Counted from the first letter of the stretch, positions 1 through 12,382 are shown. The stretch is DNA of 64,000 nucleotides from Galeruca laticollis (GCA_963921935.1 OY998177.1:111716067-111780066), one strand, 5' to 3'. The notes: a model not told the origin generated them from the sequence alone. Numbers and translations are program-made.

Positions 1-1138
1 AAAAGGATTGCATATGTATTTCAGAGTAATCAGACTGTAGATTTGTTTCATTCAGAATGGAATAGTTTTATACAATCAGAGGTTTTTTTTTATAAATAGG
101 GATATTTTTGGAAAAGTAGAGTTTTAAATAGATAAGTTAAATTATTTTGGAAATAAACAAAGCATTAAATATCATCAAATAGTTAAGAAAAATATGGAAT
201 TAAATGAAAACCTCTGATTTCTAAATTATTGTTAAAAAAATCTAGTGAGATGATGAGTTTTGTCCATAGCAACGGACAGGAGAATTGAGGGTTGTTTATT
301 TTGGAAAATGAAGAGGTATGATATATGATATTTTGGAGAGAGGACGTAGTAAAATAAAACTTTGAAATTATATTAAAATAGAAGTAAAGTTCTCATAAAA
401 CTCAAGAAATGTAACAGAAAAAAGTTAAATAAAGTTGAAGAAGTATGTTGAGAAGATTTAGAAGCTAATTAAAACGTTAAACGGGACACGGTGAAGAATT
501 TCAAGACTTACCTGGAGAAGTTTTGTCAAGCTGGAGTTCAGGTTGAGTGAATGCAGTTGACATAATAATATGAGAGTTGCTGGTATTGGATATTGGTGAT
601 CGTCGGTGCCAGAAGACATCATTGTTAGTGAAAGGTTGATGTTAACCAATTTGAAATTTCAAATTTTGGCCATTTCAAACAATATAAATTTGCGCAAAGG
701 TACCTATTTGTTGAATTATTAGATTTTAGTTGTTTGTTCCACTATTTTGATTTTAAATTTGTTTATATTAATACATGTATTTCTTTTCCAATTTCCAATG
801 TAGTTTTGACAATATGTAGTTATAGTGTTAATTTTCGTTCCTATACCCTCTATTAAAAACAGGAATATAATCAATAACATAGGCGTCTCAACATAAATTT
901 ATACAAGGTTTAATTTTATTTTAAATAATAGACAAAAACAAATGATTCTTTATTAAAATATATGAAACAAAATAATAAATCACATAAAAAAAACTTTAGA
1001 CCTGAACTCAAAGAGATTAAGGAGCACTCATGCCCAACTATAATACATTTACCCTGAGCTAGCCGAACAACATTCTTTATTAATCTATACAAAACAATAA
1101 AAAAAATTCCTCTTATAAATAAATATGAAATATAATAT
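1..1138. other. AT-rich stretch without recognisable gene
   Basis: Both strands carry only short open frames without recognisable domains. Positions 860-1090 have a moderately less AT-rich patch that could be the end of an unknown repeat, but nothing identifies it. Confidence 0.5.
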
Positions 1139-1156
1139 GTATATATATATATATAC

Positions 1157-1244
<88 letters not shown>
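1139..1244. repeat. (TA)n microsatellite
   Basis: About 105 bases of nearly pure alternating TA, interrupted by single TACA/CATT steps around 1155 and 1200. Open frames across it encode Tyr-Ile runs and are artefacts. Confidence 0.97.
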
Positions 1245-1246
<2 letters not shown>

Positions 1247-2532
1247 TGAGATGTATATTTTAATGTGAATCATTTAATAAACTTTATTCTTCTGAAGTTT
1301 AATTTATCTATGCCACGGCCTGAGATCCTATCACAGGTAAGTTCTTTCGGGTGCCAATTTTATTATTATTTCAAATTTAATGAGTGAAGTTCTAATTTAA
1401 ATCAAAATAAAATAACAAATACCTTAATATTTAAATAACAAATTCAAAATTATAAAGTTCTTCCCAATTTGTTAAATTTATGGTGCAAATGACATTTTAA
1501 AAGTTTTTGAATATGTGGAATGTCAATTGCAAATAAATGCTAGTTCAATCTCCAGGATTATTATTTCAATACAACTAACTATACACATTATAACTAATTA
1601 TTAACCACAGTCTCAGAATAGAATGGAAGATATAGAAAAAGAAACAAAGACGTTGCAAATTTTTTATAGCTCACACGCACTCGTTGGAATTCAATTTAGT
1701 TCCTCAATGATCAAAAGATTTACGTTAAAATTAGCATGCTTTTTGTGTCATATTCAATTGACTTTGTTCCCTTTTAAACTTTTGTATATCGATATAATAG
1801 TCAAAATTTTGTTACCCATCCTCTCCGTGGTATAATTCGCTGACTCTAAAGAAATCTTGTCTCCTTTCAAACTGGATACAAATCGGCTGTCACCAGAACA
1901 TAAGATTTCTCACACCAGAAACGCTTCATACAATTTCCTGATACCAGTAAGTTCTTCCACTTTTCACACAATTATCTAAATTATATCTTTTTCTAATAGT
2001 AAGCAGTAATATTTCGTGAAACAAATTTTTTATGTACCGATCTCAAATTAGTTTCCCCTTAAAAATTTTTATTTATTTGACACTGACATTTCTCAAAAAA
2101 TATCATTCCTTCTCGTTATGATTATATCCAATCAGATGAACCATTGTAATACGCTCTGGAGGTAAAGGAACCTTAATATAATTGTCACCTCTAAAGTATT
2201 CCAGTTGTCAAAAAAAATTTTGATTTAGTATCGTCTTGTCAATTATCCAACCATTTTATCTTTCATATTATTTCATTCAATTATTCATTCTTATTCAATA
2301 GTTGTTCTATTTACGGCAAAATATGATTTGTTAAACATTTTATTATTTCATTTTAATTCGACATAACTTACAGATTCAGTCTATTAACTGGATAACTGAC
2401 AATTTTGGAATTCACCTCTGATAGGATACGTTCACAATTACGTGCAATTGTAATAACCAAATACTAACATTTGTAATATCTGCCCCTCCAAGATTTGTTT
2501 ATTAAATGATCCCGTCAATATATTTACCCAGA
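1245..2532. other. AT-rich stretch without recognisable gene
   Basis: No frame longer than about 70 residues and no family motif on either strand. Confidence 0.5.
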
Positions 2533-3030
2533 TTAAACTTTTCTAGTATACCGAATGTCCCCTAAATATTCAAAAAAATCTTTGATATGAATTTTTTTGT
2601 TTTTAATACTAATTTTGTTATGATATAAACGTTTATACATTGGTGAGATTGAATCGTTTTCATTCAGAATATTAAGGTAATCATTCGGATCATTTGTTAC
2701 AGAAAGTATAATAATGTTTATAGGTTTGTTCCAACTAATACGAAAAGAGTAAAATGTACGATATAAAACCACTTGACCCGCTGATAGTGAATTTGATTTC
2801 AAAGATTTATTATATTCAATAATCAGCAGATCAACTGGATTTGTATCGTACATTGTACAGTTTTCCTGTCAGTTGGATCAGACCTTAATATCTCCTCCAA
2901 GTATTATATGATTATTGGTGTCCTTCAAGTAATCTCCAATGAAATTGAACGCTAGTATATCTGTTGACGGTGACCTATATATCCCTACAATATCTATAGT
3001 ACTTTTAGTTGCAGTTGCAGTGAGTTCAGT
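2533..3030 (-). pseudogene. Non-LTR retrotransposon (LINE) endonuclease fragment
   Basis: Reading leftwards from about 3030, one frame gives a block reading VGIYRSPS followed about 20 residues later by IILGGDI. This is the pattern of the apurinic-type endonuclease of Jockey/CR1-like LINEs, where the final acidic residue is catalytic. The frame then hits a stop. A second open frame (2853-2533, 106 residues) contains NDPNDYLNILNENDS, resembling the segment just after the GD(F/I)N motif. In an intact element this domain nicks the target DNA to prime reverse transcription. No reverse transcriptase follows, so this is a decayed scrap. The family is fairly clear for the first block, weaker for the second, which could come from a different copy. 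Confidence 0.55.
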
Positions 3031-3084
3031 ACTCAATAATCGTTTTTAATTTTATTGCATTATATTGAAATATATGGTTTTTGT

Positions 3085-3210
3085 CCATGCAATATTCAAG
3101 TTTCTGTTTCTCAAAATAAGCGTATATATGATACTTATCACATTCATGTGCAAGGACAAGCTGTATAGTTAATTTTTAAAAGTACTGCCCCGGCATAAAG
3201 ATAAAGAGAG
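3085..3210 (+). repeat. BEL LTR-like fragment
   Basis: This stretch resembles 54640-54745, which lies inside the 3' LTR of the BEL/Pao element further right. Shared blocks are TTTCTGTTTC, GCAAGGACA(A/G)GCTGTATAGT and AAGTACTGCC(C/A)CGG in the same order and with similar spacing. The rest of the LTR is not recognisable here, so it is a degraded piece. Confidence 0.6.
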
Positions 3211-3261
3211 GAAGATTTCGGCAATAAATGAGAGAACAAACATAATACCGAGTTGCTATAT

Positions 3262-3938
3262 AACTAATACTGCACTTATTCAGTGTTTCCATTTCAAATT
3301 AATTTGTGCAGATGTATTTAATTGCGGGTGATCTCTGTGTTGACCACAGCAATTTTTTCATTTTCATCAGTTTCATACAACTTGGTAGTAAAATCAAGCA
3401 CATACTGGTGACTTATATTAGAATTATGATTTATTTGATTAGAAAGGAATACTGTCTTACGTGCACACTTTCCAACTTCTTCATTATAGTCCATTTCTTA
3501 ATGTCTGACAGCACAGTAGCCTCATTAAATATTCAAATAGAAAATTATCTCTTACAGAGTGATCCTTAGAATTTTACAAGTAAATACTAAAATTCTAATG
3601 CAAAACAAGTAGGTGTCTATGTTGGTTATCTGTACATCCCCGTTTCAGCTCAAAATACAATATGGTAATAGAACTGAATAATGCCAGCAAAAGGATAAAC
3701 AGTGCGGCAGTGGCGAAGATTACGATATTAGTTGATTTTGCTTATTTAATTAGATTCGGTCAACATTACAGTTGAAATAAAATTCACTCGTTTAGGCCTA
3801 TTAACAAGTTACATTTTCGTTTTTATTAAATTAAATTAATTAAAGAAAATATAGTTTAATTCTCATAATTCAAATTTATTATTAAGAATTAATGTATATT
3901 AAGTAAAGTAAGCATACCATTTATAGGAAATATAAAGT
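3262..3938. other. No recognisable gene
   Basis: One 87-residue open frame (3306-3569, plus) has no recognisable motif. The remainder is AT-rich and may contain the 3' flank of the transposon to the right. Confidence 0.4.
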
Positions 3939-5281
3939 TCAATCTATAGTATCATCCTCTTCGCTGGCCATACAAGAAACATCCGAAGACTCGTCGAGAG
4001 AGATCACTATCGGTTCTATAGTTTGTTCTATGAGGTTATCTTAGATCCACATTTTCTCTTCCTCTTTATTTACATGATTCACAGCATCTCTCCAGTTCTC
4101 TTCAGTTATTGTTGTCAATGAGTACTTCATGAGTTCACGAACATCTTTCATTTTAAATGTTTTATTATGTCCAGCTACATAACCTTTAATTTGGGCCCAT
4201 ATTACCTCTATAGCACTTAATTCACAATGGTATGGCGGCAAACGAAGCACTGTTATCCCACGATTCTTGGCTACTTCATCAATAACAAACTTTTTAAATT
4301 GTAGCTTGTGATCTGAAGCAACCTTTAAAAGTTCTTTTTTCAACATATTCTCTCCAAATGATATATCTTTCACGATTAACCAGTTTCTAGTATCAGCTTT
4401 TCTCCAAGAGGTAGATGGAAGATTTTCTGTTAATCGCGAATGATAAGTGGCATTATCCATAACGATTACAGCATTATTTGGAATTAATTCGACCATTTGT
4501 GTAAAATACATCTGCAGTCATTTCTTCATGATAGTCTTTGGTTGATGTTGACTGAAACTGCAGTAAACCACCTTCAACGGACCCTTGATTGCATCTAATA
4601 TGCGTTATTTAGTTATTAGTCGGCGACCTTTACCGATAGGAGTTTTCAGTCCAGTAGATAAACCTTCTATAAAAGCTTGACGACTGGCTTGAATACTTTT
4701 AACCTGTCATATTTTTTCCCTGAATGTCCTTCATTGAGCCATATCTCATCTAAATAATAGATTTGTCTTCCCTCCTGTCTGTATTTTCGGATATCTCGTA
4801 AATACTGGCGTCTCAAACATATTATTTCTTCGTTGTCGATTAGCACTGATTTGCGACTTTGCTTCTCCCAAGTAAAATTGAATTTGTTTAATATTTTCCA
4901 CAAAGTTTTTCGCCCTATGTCAGGCAAATTCTCGTCCTCCTTCGCCATCCTTAGAATTCTGTCAAGGGATAGGATCTCTTTTTTAAAATATAATTCATGT
5001 ACTTTTCGTCTTATTGTATTTTGCATATGTTCATCAAGGTCAAATGGTTTTCTTCCAGTTGACTTTTTAGGTGGAGATATATTTCCATTTTTCCTCTCTC
5101 TTAGAAGCCTGTAAATAGTAGATTCACTAACTCCTGTCATATTGGAACATGTCGAAACTATATTTCTAACAGTATCAGCCGGCATTTGATGTACAACAGC
5201 ATCATGCACATTTACCACTACAGTCTTCGTTTGTAAGCTAAGCACGCTCTTACACTTTACTGGGGTAAAACTTGAAGACAT
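3939..5281 (-). pseudogene. Tc1/mariner-related transposase, DD82E type, broken
   Basis: The first 204 residues (5281-4667) hold helix-turn-helix segments and then YYLDEIWLNEGH, whose D is the first catalytic acid of a DDE_3-type domain. A second frame (4511-4041) carries VIVMDNATYHS with the second acid and LPPYHCELSAIEVIWAQIK with the closing E. I count 82 residues between the second D and that E, far more than the 34-39 of ordinary Tc1/mariner enzymes; I recall DD82E being used for the Sailor group. Between the frames (4666-4512) the expected sequence is still readable in alternating frames with stops, so several indels have occurred. An acidic tail continues past an in-frame stop at 4041 to a TGA at 3939. 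Terminal inverted repeats were not found. The enzyme would be inactive. Confidence 0.8.
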
Positions 5282-5469
5282 TTTTCACAACACAGTTAAC
5301 ACTTATGGAACATAAGCGACTCTAAGCAAAACAAATTATACAAATTTGGGCGAGACCAAGTTTCACCGTATATACCTGCAAAATTTCTAAGTAGTCATTG
5401 GGTCAATCCCTAGTAGGACCCAACAGCAAAAGCTTCTAGAGCAGCTTTTAACATAAATCTAACAATTAA

Positions 5470-6115
5470 CCTATTGAAGCCACCTCAATAAAATTGTGAA
5501 GAAGATGATGATGTAATACTACAACATGATCAATTATCCTTAAATCAGGAGGCAGAATTAAATTTGTCATCTTCTTCATAAACTTCTTCAACAAATTCTG
5601 AAGTTTCTTTATATGAAGGCGAATCTGAATTTACTCTTAAAAATAGTTCAGAGGTTTATTTTGCAGGATATTTGTGTTAGAAAGTATTGGATAAATACAA
5701 GTGTAATTTATGCAAAGAATTTTTAGAAGATGATCTGAATGAAACTCAGGATAAAAATGAATGTCTTATATCTTTAAAAAATTATAATATAGGAGACTTT
5801 TAATTTTGCCACTTAAAAGTGCCTTCACCAATTTTACAATCATTTACAAAAATAAGTATGCAATATTTTTTAAAATATTTTGTGGGATTGATCGGAAAGT
5901 CGGAATTATCTAAGAAGCTGAAAAATAGAATAACCAATAAATTGGAAAAGCACTTGTCTGATTGTCGAAAATGAATGTAAAGTACATAGATCTTTTTTAT
6001 TAGAATTATTGATAAGAACTTTAATTCTTAAGGATCTCAAAAATAGATCGTTGAAAGCTGCTGCAACAAAAAACAGAAAAAAATCTGACAAACTGACAAT
6101 TTTGCAAAATCATTG
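5470..6115 (+). pseudogene. P-element/THAP9-like transposase C-terminal fragment
   Basis: The plus strand reads, through several stops, an acidic Ser-rich stretch, then FAGYLC, an in-frame stop, KVLDKYKCNLCKEFL, and about 20 residues later ISLKNY. The GY(L/I)xxKxL..KCxxCxxxL..(Y)ISL order is the usual C-terminal block of P-element and THAP9-like transposases. A Lys/Arg-rich tail follows to about 6110. At least four stops break it, and no THAP finger or catalytic core is visible upstream, so only the end of the gene is left. The call is from motif order only. Confidence 0.5.
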
Positions 6116-6117
6116 AC

Positions 6118-8785
6118 AGTTGTATATTTTAGATTTTTATGTACTTCACATTTCATTTTCAAATATTTCTAGGTTAGCTTGCTTTTGAGTTAAATCAAAG
6201 TTTAACGTACCTATCTTTGAATATTCTGTTTCTATTTTATGTTCAATTTGAGAGAAAAATTGATAAAAATTTGTTATTGTTAATAAATATTTTCTTTTAC
6301 AAAATCCTTAACAATTTTTTCACCCGAAACCCGATCCAAGAAGTTCTTACCGATTCTATTAGGAATACGTCTCTATGATGAAGATTATATATAAATGTTA
6401 TGGGATTCATCTATGTTGTCCAAAAGGAAGTTTCTTTCAACGTTTTTTTATGGACAAACTTGGACATTAACATCATTTGTGGAAAATAATTTCGGTAGAA
6501 CGGAACATTAAATATGATTATCTAAAAGAAATAAATTCAATCCTTATTTCATTTAAAATTGGAAATTACGTTCACACTATTCAAACTCCACTCCAAGATA
6601 TTTCGTTTTGACTCCAATATGATTGATTCACGAAAAAACCCACAATGTTGATCCAATAACCATAGCAGAGTATCATATCTTTTATATCTGAAACATTTTT
6701 TGATAACATCTGCAAGTTAGATGAAATTAACTAAAGCGAATACGGTAGGCCACCCTGTATGTTCAAACAGTTTAATTTCAATCAATAAATAAAAGATTAA
6801 TTTGTTATACAAAAAATTTACCAAATTAATTTGTTTCACTATCTAAATTTTACAACTACGGAAATAAAAGGCTATATTATAAACATGGTGTGAAAATATC
6901 GAATATTCATTTCACAAATAACGGAAACCATAATATACTTGTACCTGACAAACAAAAGAAATATTAAAAGAGTATTCATCCGAATTTCTGAAACTTCTTT
7001 AAAATTAAGTTATTGCTAATTGAGTTTAAATGAAAGTTTTGGTAAATGTAGAAATAATTATTGTATTTGAATTTTCATGATTTTTTTTCCATTATAGTTA
7101 GAAAGACAAGTTTCCTATATTCTTTCACTGATACTTCAGTTACATTACATTTGTCTAAAAAATAAACATATTTTAAGCTGTTCACGGCGTCACCTATCGG
7201 TCAGTAGCATATCGGCTACGCAAATATTTGAAAGTTTGTGAAAATCCCAAATTTCACCGCAATTTAACTTAACCGCCATCTCTCAGTATATATGCCTCTC
7301 TCTTTTTAGGGTCTCTCTTATACTCATTAGGTTGACAAACTATTTCTTTACCTTAGACAATGCTATTGCAATATAATTGAAATAAAATCAAATTATGTTG
7401 ATAATGAAATAGAAATGTCTATTACACCATCAAGAGTTACACTACAAGAAAAAAATTAAAATATAATTATTAATCTATGTACTTACGTCAGGAGTCATAA
7501 ATTTTGGTGGAGTTACAAAGTTTTTCACTAGTAAACAAAGTATGTACAAAGTTCTATTTTTTTGTGAAAAAATTGTGGAAAAAATCATGTTTAGCACACG
7601 TGATACATACTTGGCTCACTTGTATTAAAAATAGCCATTAAATACATCAGGTGAAAAGCTCAAGCAAATCATCGAATACTTAGCTGTCAGTAAAAACTGT
7701 TTATATACACTGCGGGGTTCGAATGCAAGCCCTACACTGATTTTCCACCTGTTGTTGATTTATTGTAGATTGGATACTTAGAAGCACTTCATTGAAAAAG
7801 GATCATGAAACATACACAAATATCTATTATCCTTTCCTTCCACATATTTGCTATCTCATTGTCCATCAAATAACAATTGGAAATCTTTAGACATCTGCTT
7901 CATATTCATACATTATACATTCGCTGAGTCTTACCAAACATCCTGTACATCGAACTGAGGAGGTCTACATATTGCAACTCACCAAATACATATTTCATTG
8001 ACATGACGGTTTATATAAACAGTCTAAATTATCATATGAATAGAATTTTAGCGACATCAAGGAAAATGATGTTTAAAATTTTATCAGATCCGCCATCGAT
8101 TTGAATAAATCACAATCCAAATTATTCTCTAAATTGACAATGCTTTTTGAATATTTCCTTATTTGTTTTCATTCCAATCGTACAGGTCAGGAGTTGAGAA
8201 TTAGATGAAGACCTTCATGTATAGGAAATGCTTTTTTTTTCTAAACCACTTTCAGTTGCTTATTTCTTAGTTTCACTTTGATCACTTTCTTTTTATTTGA
8301 GATTTTTTAATACTAGTGAACTAGCGGCAATGTCCTAGAGAAAATATATTCAATGAATCAACTCTGTCCTGATAATCATTCATCATTTTATGATATTTCA
8401 TTATACGAGAAAGCAGATCCATAGAAAAAGTTGAGATCAATAAAAATGGGTCAAGATTGAAAATACTGCGATTTTGACGTATTAGGAGAGATTCGAACCA
8501 TCAAACAGTTTAGAGCATGACGGTTAATTGTTGAGATGTTTTTTATAATATAACCTGTTAACCTTAAGACATTAGCACTTGGGTATTGAATAATCGATTG
8601 ATTATATAACTCATGTTCTAATGAACCAATACAGGCCTTGAATTTCCCTTAGGTACGACGTATTGATAAGTGAATATACCCCTTGACGACGTGATATGAT
8701 CGTTTTGGTGTTTCGCCTCCTGCCATATTGTGATCATTTCCATAGTAACGGGCAAGCTCAATAAAACGTCAGTTGATTCTTCAAA
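6118..8785. other. AT-rich stretch without recognisable gene
   Basis: No open frame above 65 residues. A short phrase near 6750 (GGCCACCCTGTAT) and a related one at 18640-18653 (CACCCTGTAT) look like ends of an old interspersed repeat. Positions 8690-8785 are less AT-rich and directly precede the Crypton-like frame, so they may include its promoter. Confidence 0.4.
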
Positions 8786-9531
8786 ATGCAACGCTTTGGT
8801 TTTATTTCAAGTTTTGAAATTGATTAAGAAATTGAAAATTTAACACTAGAAAATACTACAAAAACGCATAATTATGTTTGGAAGCAGTTTACGGTGTTTT
8901 GTGAACATCGAAATTACAAAGTTTCTGCTGATATTTCGAATTAAAAAGTAGCAGATATTATGAAGGATTGGGCATTCAATATGAAACGTGCAGACGGAAA
9001 GGAATATAAAGAAAGTACAGTGCAAACAATTCGGAATATTTCTGCTAAACTGTTACAGAAAAAGTTTCATGAAGAGTTCGAAAGTGGAATAAATCCATTT
9101 ATAGATGTAATTTTCGAGAGTGCAAAAAAGGCTCGTGCAGCCAAGAGAAATAAATGACAAGCAATTCCCGACAGAAAAACAGAGAGCTCAGCCGCTCTTA
9201 ACGAGAAAGAAATAACCAAAATTATATAAAGTTTTGATGAAAATACACCAAATGGTTTGCAAAAAAAATTCATCAAATTTGTGCTGTGGAATTGGCATGG
9301 CGTGGTAACTATTTCAAAAAGGAATTCGACAATTATGGTCAAAGTACGGGACGTATCGAATACAATCCAATATTCTCAAAAACATCACAAGGTGGAGAAC
9401 AACGCACCACTGATTCTAAATGGTTGGCTCCGAATAAAGAGTTTGCGAATAAGTGCCAAGTACGTCTCTTGGAAAAACTGTTGAGCAAAAGAACGCCAAA
9501 TATCACAACCAATCATCGTTTGCCACTTTGA
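8786..9531 (+). pseudogene. Crypton-like tyrosine recombinase, N-terminal two thirds
   Basis: An ATG at 8786 opens a frame that, across about four stops or frame changes, gives a SAM-like core-binding domain (around KQFTVFCEHRNYKV and VADIMKDWAFNM) and the start of the catalytic domain (ICAVELAWRGNYFKKEFDNYG, then TTDSKWLAPNK and LLSKRTPNITTN). This pattern belongs to the KCTD1/ZMYM/QRICH1-like DUF3504 recombinases derived from Crypton transposons, which cut and join DNA through a tyrosine. A full domain would continue to an H-x-x-R and final Y. Here the frame stops dead near 9531 where unrelated LINE sequence begins; the missing part reappears at 12064. In-frame stops show it was already inactive or decayed after the insertion. 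Confidence 0.75.
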
Positions 9532-10118
9532 TCTTTGCAGCTTCAATAAACAAAACACACATCCAGCCCTTATTAAGTCCAAATTTCAAAACATTCTTAA
9601 TATTTACCCCTGCCACGTGTAAATCTATACGGATGCATCAAAAATATCGGAAGGAGTAGGAATAGCAGTGAAAGTCCAAAACGATACTCGAATGTACCAA
9701 TTACCCAAACTATCATCTGTATCCTCTGCAGAGTTATTTGCAATACTTCAAGCCCTCATACTTATTCAAGGGAGGCCAGAACTAGAGTACTTAATCATTT
9801 CCGACTCTCTAACCTGGCTGAAAACTTTCAAAAATATATACAGCCATTGCCCCCTCTCAAAGATGATCAATCAACAATTCCACTCAATTTGGCATGGCGG
9901 AAAAGAGGTTGTATTCATATGGGTCCCTCGCACATAGGAATTCTCGGAAACGAAGAAGCAGACAGGGCAGCACAAGAAGCAATTACAAGTGATAGTGCAG
10001 TGCGCGAAAACAGAGTGCTTACGTCAGACTACGAATGTCACATAAAATCATTAATTTATAACAAGTGGCAGGCCGAGTGGGATCAATCTAAAGATAAACT
10101 GAGGCCAATTAAACCAAC
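9532..10118 (+). pseudogene. I-type LINE, RNase H domain (5' part of a split, 5'-truncated copy)
   Basis: From about 9624 the plus strand reads IYTDASKISEGVGIAV, then SSVSSAELFAILQAL, IISDSLTWLKT, and, after a frame change near 9905, WVPSHIGILGNEEADRAAQEA. These are the D, E, D and D motifs of a LINE-type ribonuclease H domain, found in I, R1 and Loa-like elements, which removes RNA from the RNA-DNA hybrid. Nothing of the endonuclease or polymerase is left, so the copy is 5'-truncated, as is usual for LINEs. The frame runs to KLRPIKP at 10113 and then enters the inserted LTR element; it resumes in register at 11666. Confidence 0.85.
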
Positions 10119-11665
10119 TGTAATAAACACGAATACCAAATTTAAATTAGTACTTTTCAGAACACACGTTAAAACATATTTTACTTCAAATATAATTAAA
10201 AAGTGGAATGCGACCCACTTTTTGTTTATGAAAATGATACAAAACCATAACAGCATTGAAACAAATTAAACATTTTACTTGGTCAAAATTAAATAATTAT
10301 TTTGTATACAACTAGTTAATAACGAAAAATCGAGGCCGCTTCAAAACAAAAAATGGATTTTTGGAATTCAACAAAAAAAACCCAAACCTAATTCGGAGGT
10401 ATAGTAAAAACCAAGTACAGGGCAGTCAGAGAGACAGACACTGTCGGGGCGACAAACGCGAAGGGAAAAATCCTTTCTCTTTCTCTTTCTCTTTCTCCGT
10501 TGTGTCAGGGTGTAATAGGGATACTTAGATATCCTTGACGGTGAACACTGTCCCCCGTCGGTGACACAAAACGGGAAAACTTGCCCTCTACGCGAAGTTC
10601 AACATAGCTCGATACCGGGTACTAGCGTTACCCGTGGTTTCTAGAGAAATAGTGAAAGCAGGCAGTAATTCGAAGACCGGAGAAAGGGAGATTTTCCACC
10701 CGGTAAGTTTTTAAACAAATAGAGATTTAAGTTTCCAGTAAAATTTTCGCGACGATAAATAAAAGCTAATTTATTCAGACGTGATTGGGTAACTTCATTC
10801 ATATCAGGTAAAATAAATAAACATTATAGGTTATTCAAAGACCTGAAAATTTGCAACCCGGCACTTACGCACTGAACGGGATTGTCGATAAACATTTATT
10901 ACTCATAGATCAACAGAATTCCTTTCAACGACTCCGATTTCACTTTCTGTTCATACAGGGGGCAATGACTCGAAATCACAGTCGTTTTTTATATTATTTG
11001 TTTTGAGAGCAACATAGGTGTTTTTCGCAACGAGACAGTGGACCTTCGAAATTAGGGTTAAATCATACGCCCCTCGCACACGTTAAACATGTTAAACGAT
11101 AAGTGGGTAGGAAATTCATTTTTTTATTCTATTTCATGGTGAGGGATATTATACTTATTTGTTCTTGGTCATAGGTTATACAGCGAAAGATTCAGTACGT
11201 ACGATTTATAGATAAGTGTATAGTTACTTTGATAGTGGGGAAATTTAATAATTTGTCTTGATATCGGGATTTTATTTTTATATATATGTATACAGAGAAA
11301 GTTTTATTATATTTTTTTCAACTTTGTGGTTTCCCCATACTTTATTTATAATCCTACCCCAAGTTTTCCCTAGAGTGTGTATACAAAGCGGATACGAGGA
11401 CGAACTGAGAGAACAATCCTGTCCTGGCGAAGGAAATCAAACCGTTTTAAGTCCAGGCGCTCCCAGCCTAAATCGGACTGGATTTCACCTCACACGCTCG
11501 GCTGCATATTTGAGAAAAGAATTGGTGATCCAAGGTCGAGATTCATTACAGTGGTGACAGCGTTTGTTTTGTTACTAAGCAATTCAGTAACAAAGGGTAG
11601 AGTGGTGATGGATTTGTTAGCATGGGAGACAGCGTTTATTACACTGGTTAGGTTAGTTCATTACA
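10119..11665. mobile_element. LTR-type insertion (near-solo LTR) inside the LINE
   Basis: The insertion starts TGTAATAAAC and ends GTTCATTACA, imperfect inverted termini with the TG...CA ends expected of LTRs. The 4 bases CAAC occur directly before (10115-10118) and directly after (11666-11669), a target duplication. Removing the insertion and one CAAC restores the LINE frame exactly (KPT then IKPKI). A second LTR-like end, ATTCATTACA, lies at 11541-11550 and is followed by GTGGTGACAGCG, which looks like a primer-binding site; about 115 bases of internal or rearranged sequence then lead to the outer end. So it seems to be one 1432-bp LTR plus a remnant left by internal deletion. A CTTTCT repeat sits at 10472-10498. 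No gag or pol is present. Confidence 0.8.
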
Positions 11666-12063
11666 CAACCATCAAACCTAAAATTAAAAACGTAATGAAT
11701 AGAAAATGTCAAGATGTGTTAAAACGCCTCAGAATTGGTCACCTCGTTTTACTCACAAACATTTAATCACAAAATCTGATCCGCCAGTGTGTGATTTATG
11801 TAGAGTTAATGTAACTGCTGAACACTGTCTTGTAGAATGCTCAAAGTACAAACAAAATCGTCAAGCGCACGGACTACCGACCGATTCAAAAAGTATGTTA
11901 GATAACACCTTGTTGAATATAATTGACTTCTTAAAGGAGATCAATCTTTACAATCTAATTCAAATTGCAAACATTTCATAAATAACAGTACCGTTAAAGC
12001 GCTAATAACTCTAGTAGTTGATGCGCTTAAAAAAATCGTCGTTTTTTAACACCTAACATTAAT
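11666..12063 (+). pseudogene. I-type LINE, C-terminal tail and 3' end
   Basis: The frame interrupted at 10118 resumes: LKRLRIGH, then a frame change, TRFTHKHLITKSDPPVCDLC and HCLVECSKY. The C-x2-C ... H-x4-C arrangement is the zinc-binding tail that follows RNase H in I/R1-like LINEs. The frame closes at 11979 and is followed by a short 3' region with CTAGTAGTTGATGCGC and an A-rich tract (12028-12050). Crypton sequence resumes right after, so this is the true 3' end of the insertion. Confidence 0.82.
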
Positions 12064-12382
12064 TGGTAGGAAACAGGGAAATGGACCAAAAATTGCCCTG
12101 TTAGTTTGAATCAATTGAGTGAATGGACACGTACAGCAGCCGAAAGTATCGGAATAGATACGAAAAAAACAGGTAAATTACGAATCATTCAAAACGCTCC
12201 ACTGCTGTGAGTATCTTGTCACAGGAGCAAACTTGCAAGATATTACCAAAATAACAGGCCACTCATCATCTGAATCTCTGAAACCATATTTGAAACTTAC
12301 CGCAGATCAACATAGAAGAATAGTTGAAAAAATGAGAAACATTCCTAGTATAGACAATATTTTTCGATTATTTAGCTCTTGA
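12064..12382 (+). pseudogene. Crypton-like tyrosine recombinase, C-terminal third
   Basis: The recombinase interrupted at 9531 continues with LNQLSEWTRTAAESIGIDTKK, a degraded stretch where the catalytic H-S-x-R-S block should be (frameshift near 12185), then ITGHSSSESLKPYL, whose Tyr is the expected nucleophile, and a tail to a TGA at 12380. Together with 8786-9531 nearly the whole recombinase domain is represented. The R of the catalytic HxxR is not readable in frame, so activity is not expected. Confidence 0.75.

Noticed and set aside
1085..1273. Open frame with long Tyr-Ile runs
   Set aside because: It is a translation of the TA microsatellite; the same happens on both strands at 23157-23407.
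4833..5114. 93-residue plus-strand frame
   Set aside because: It is antisense to the DD82E transposase.
11258..11766. Two overlapping 99- and 129-residue frames
   Set aside because: They cross the LTR end and the LINE junction, and no domain is visible; they are chance frames in a less AT-rich LTR.
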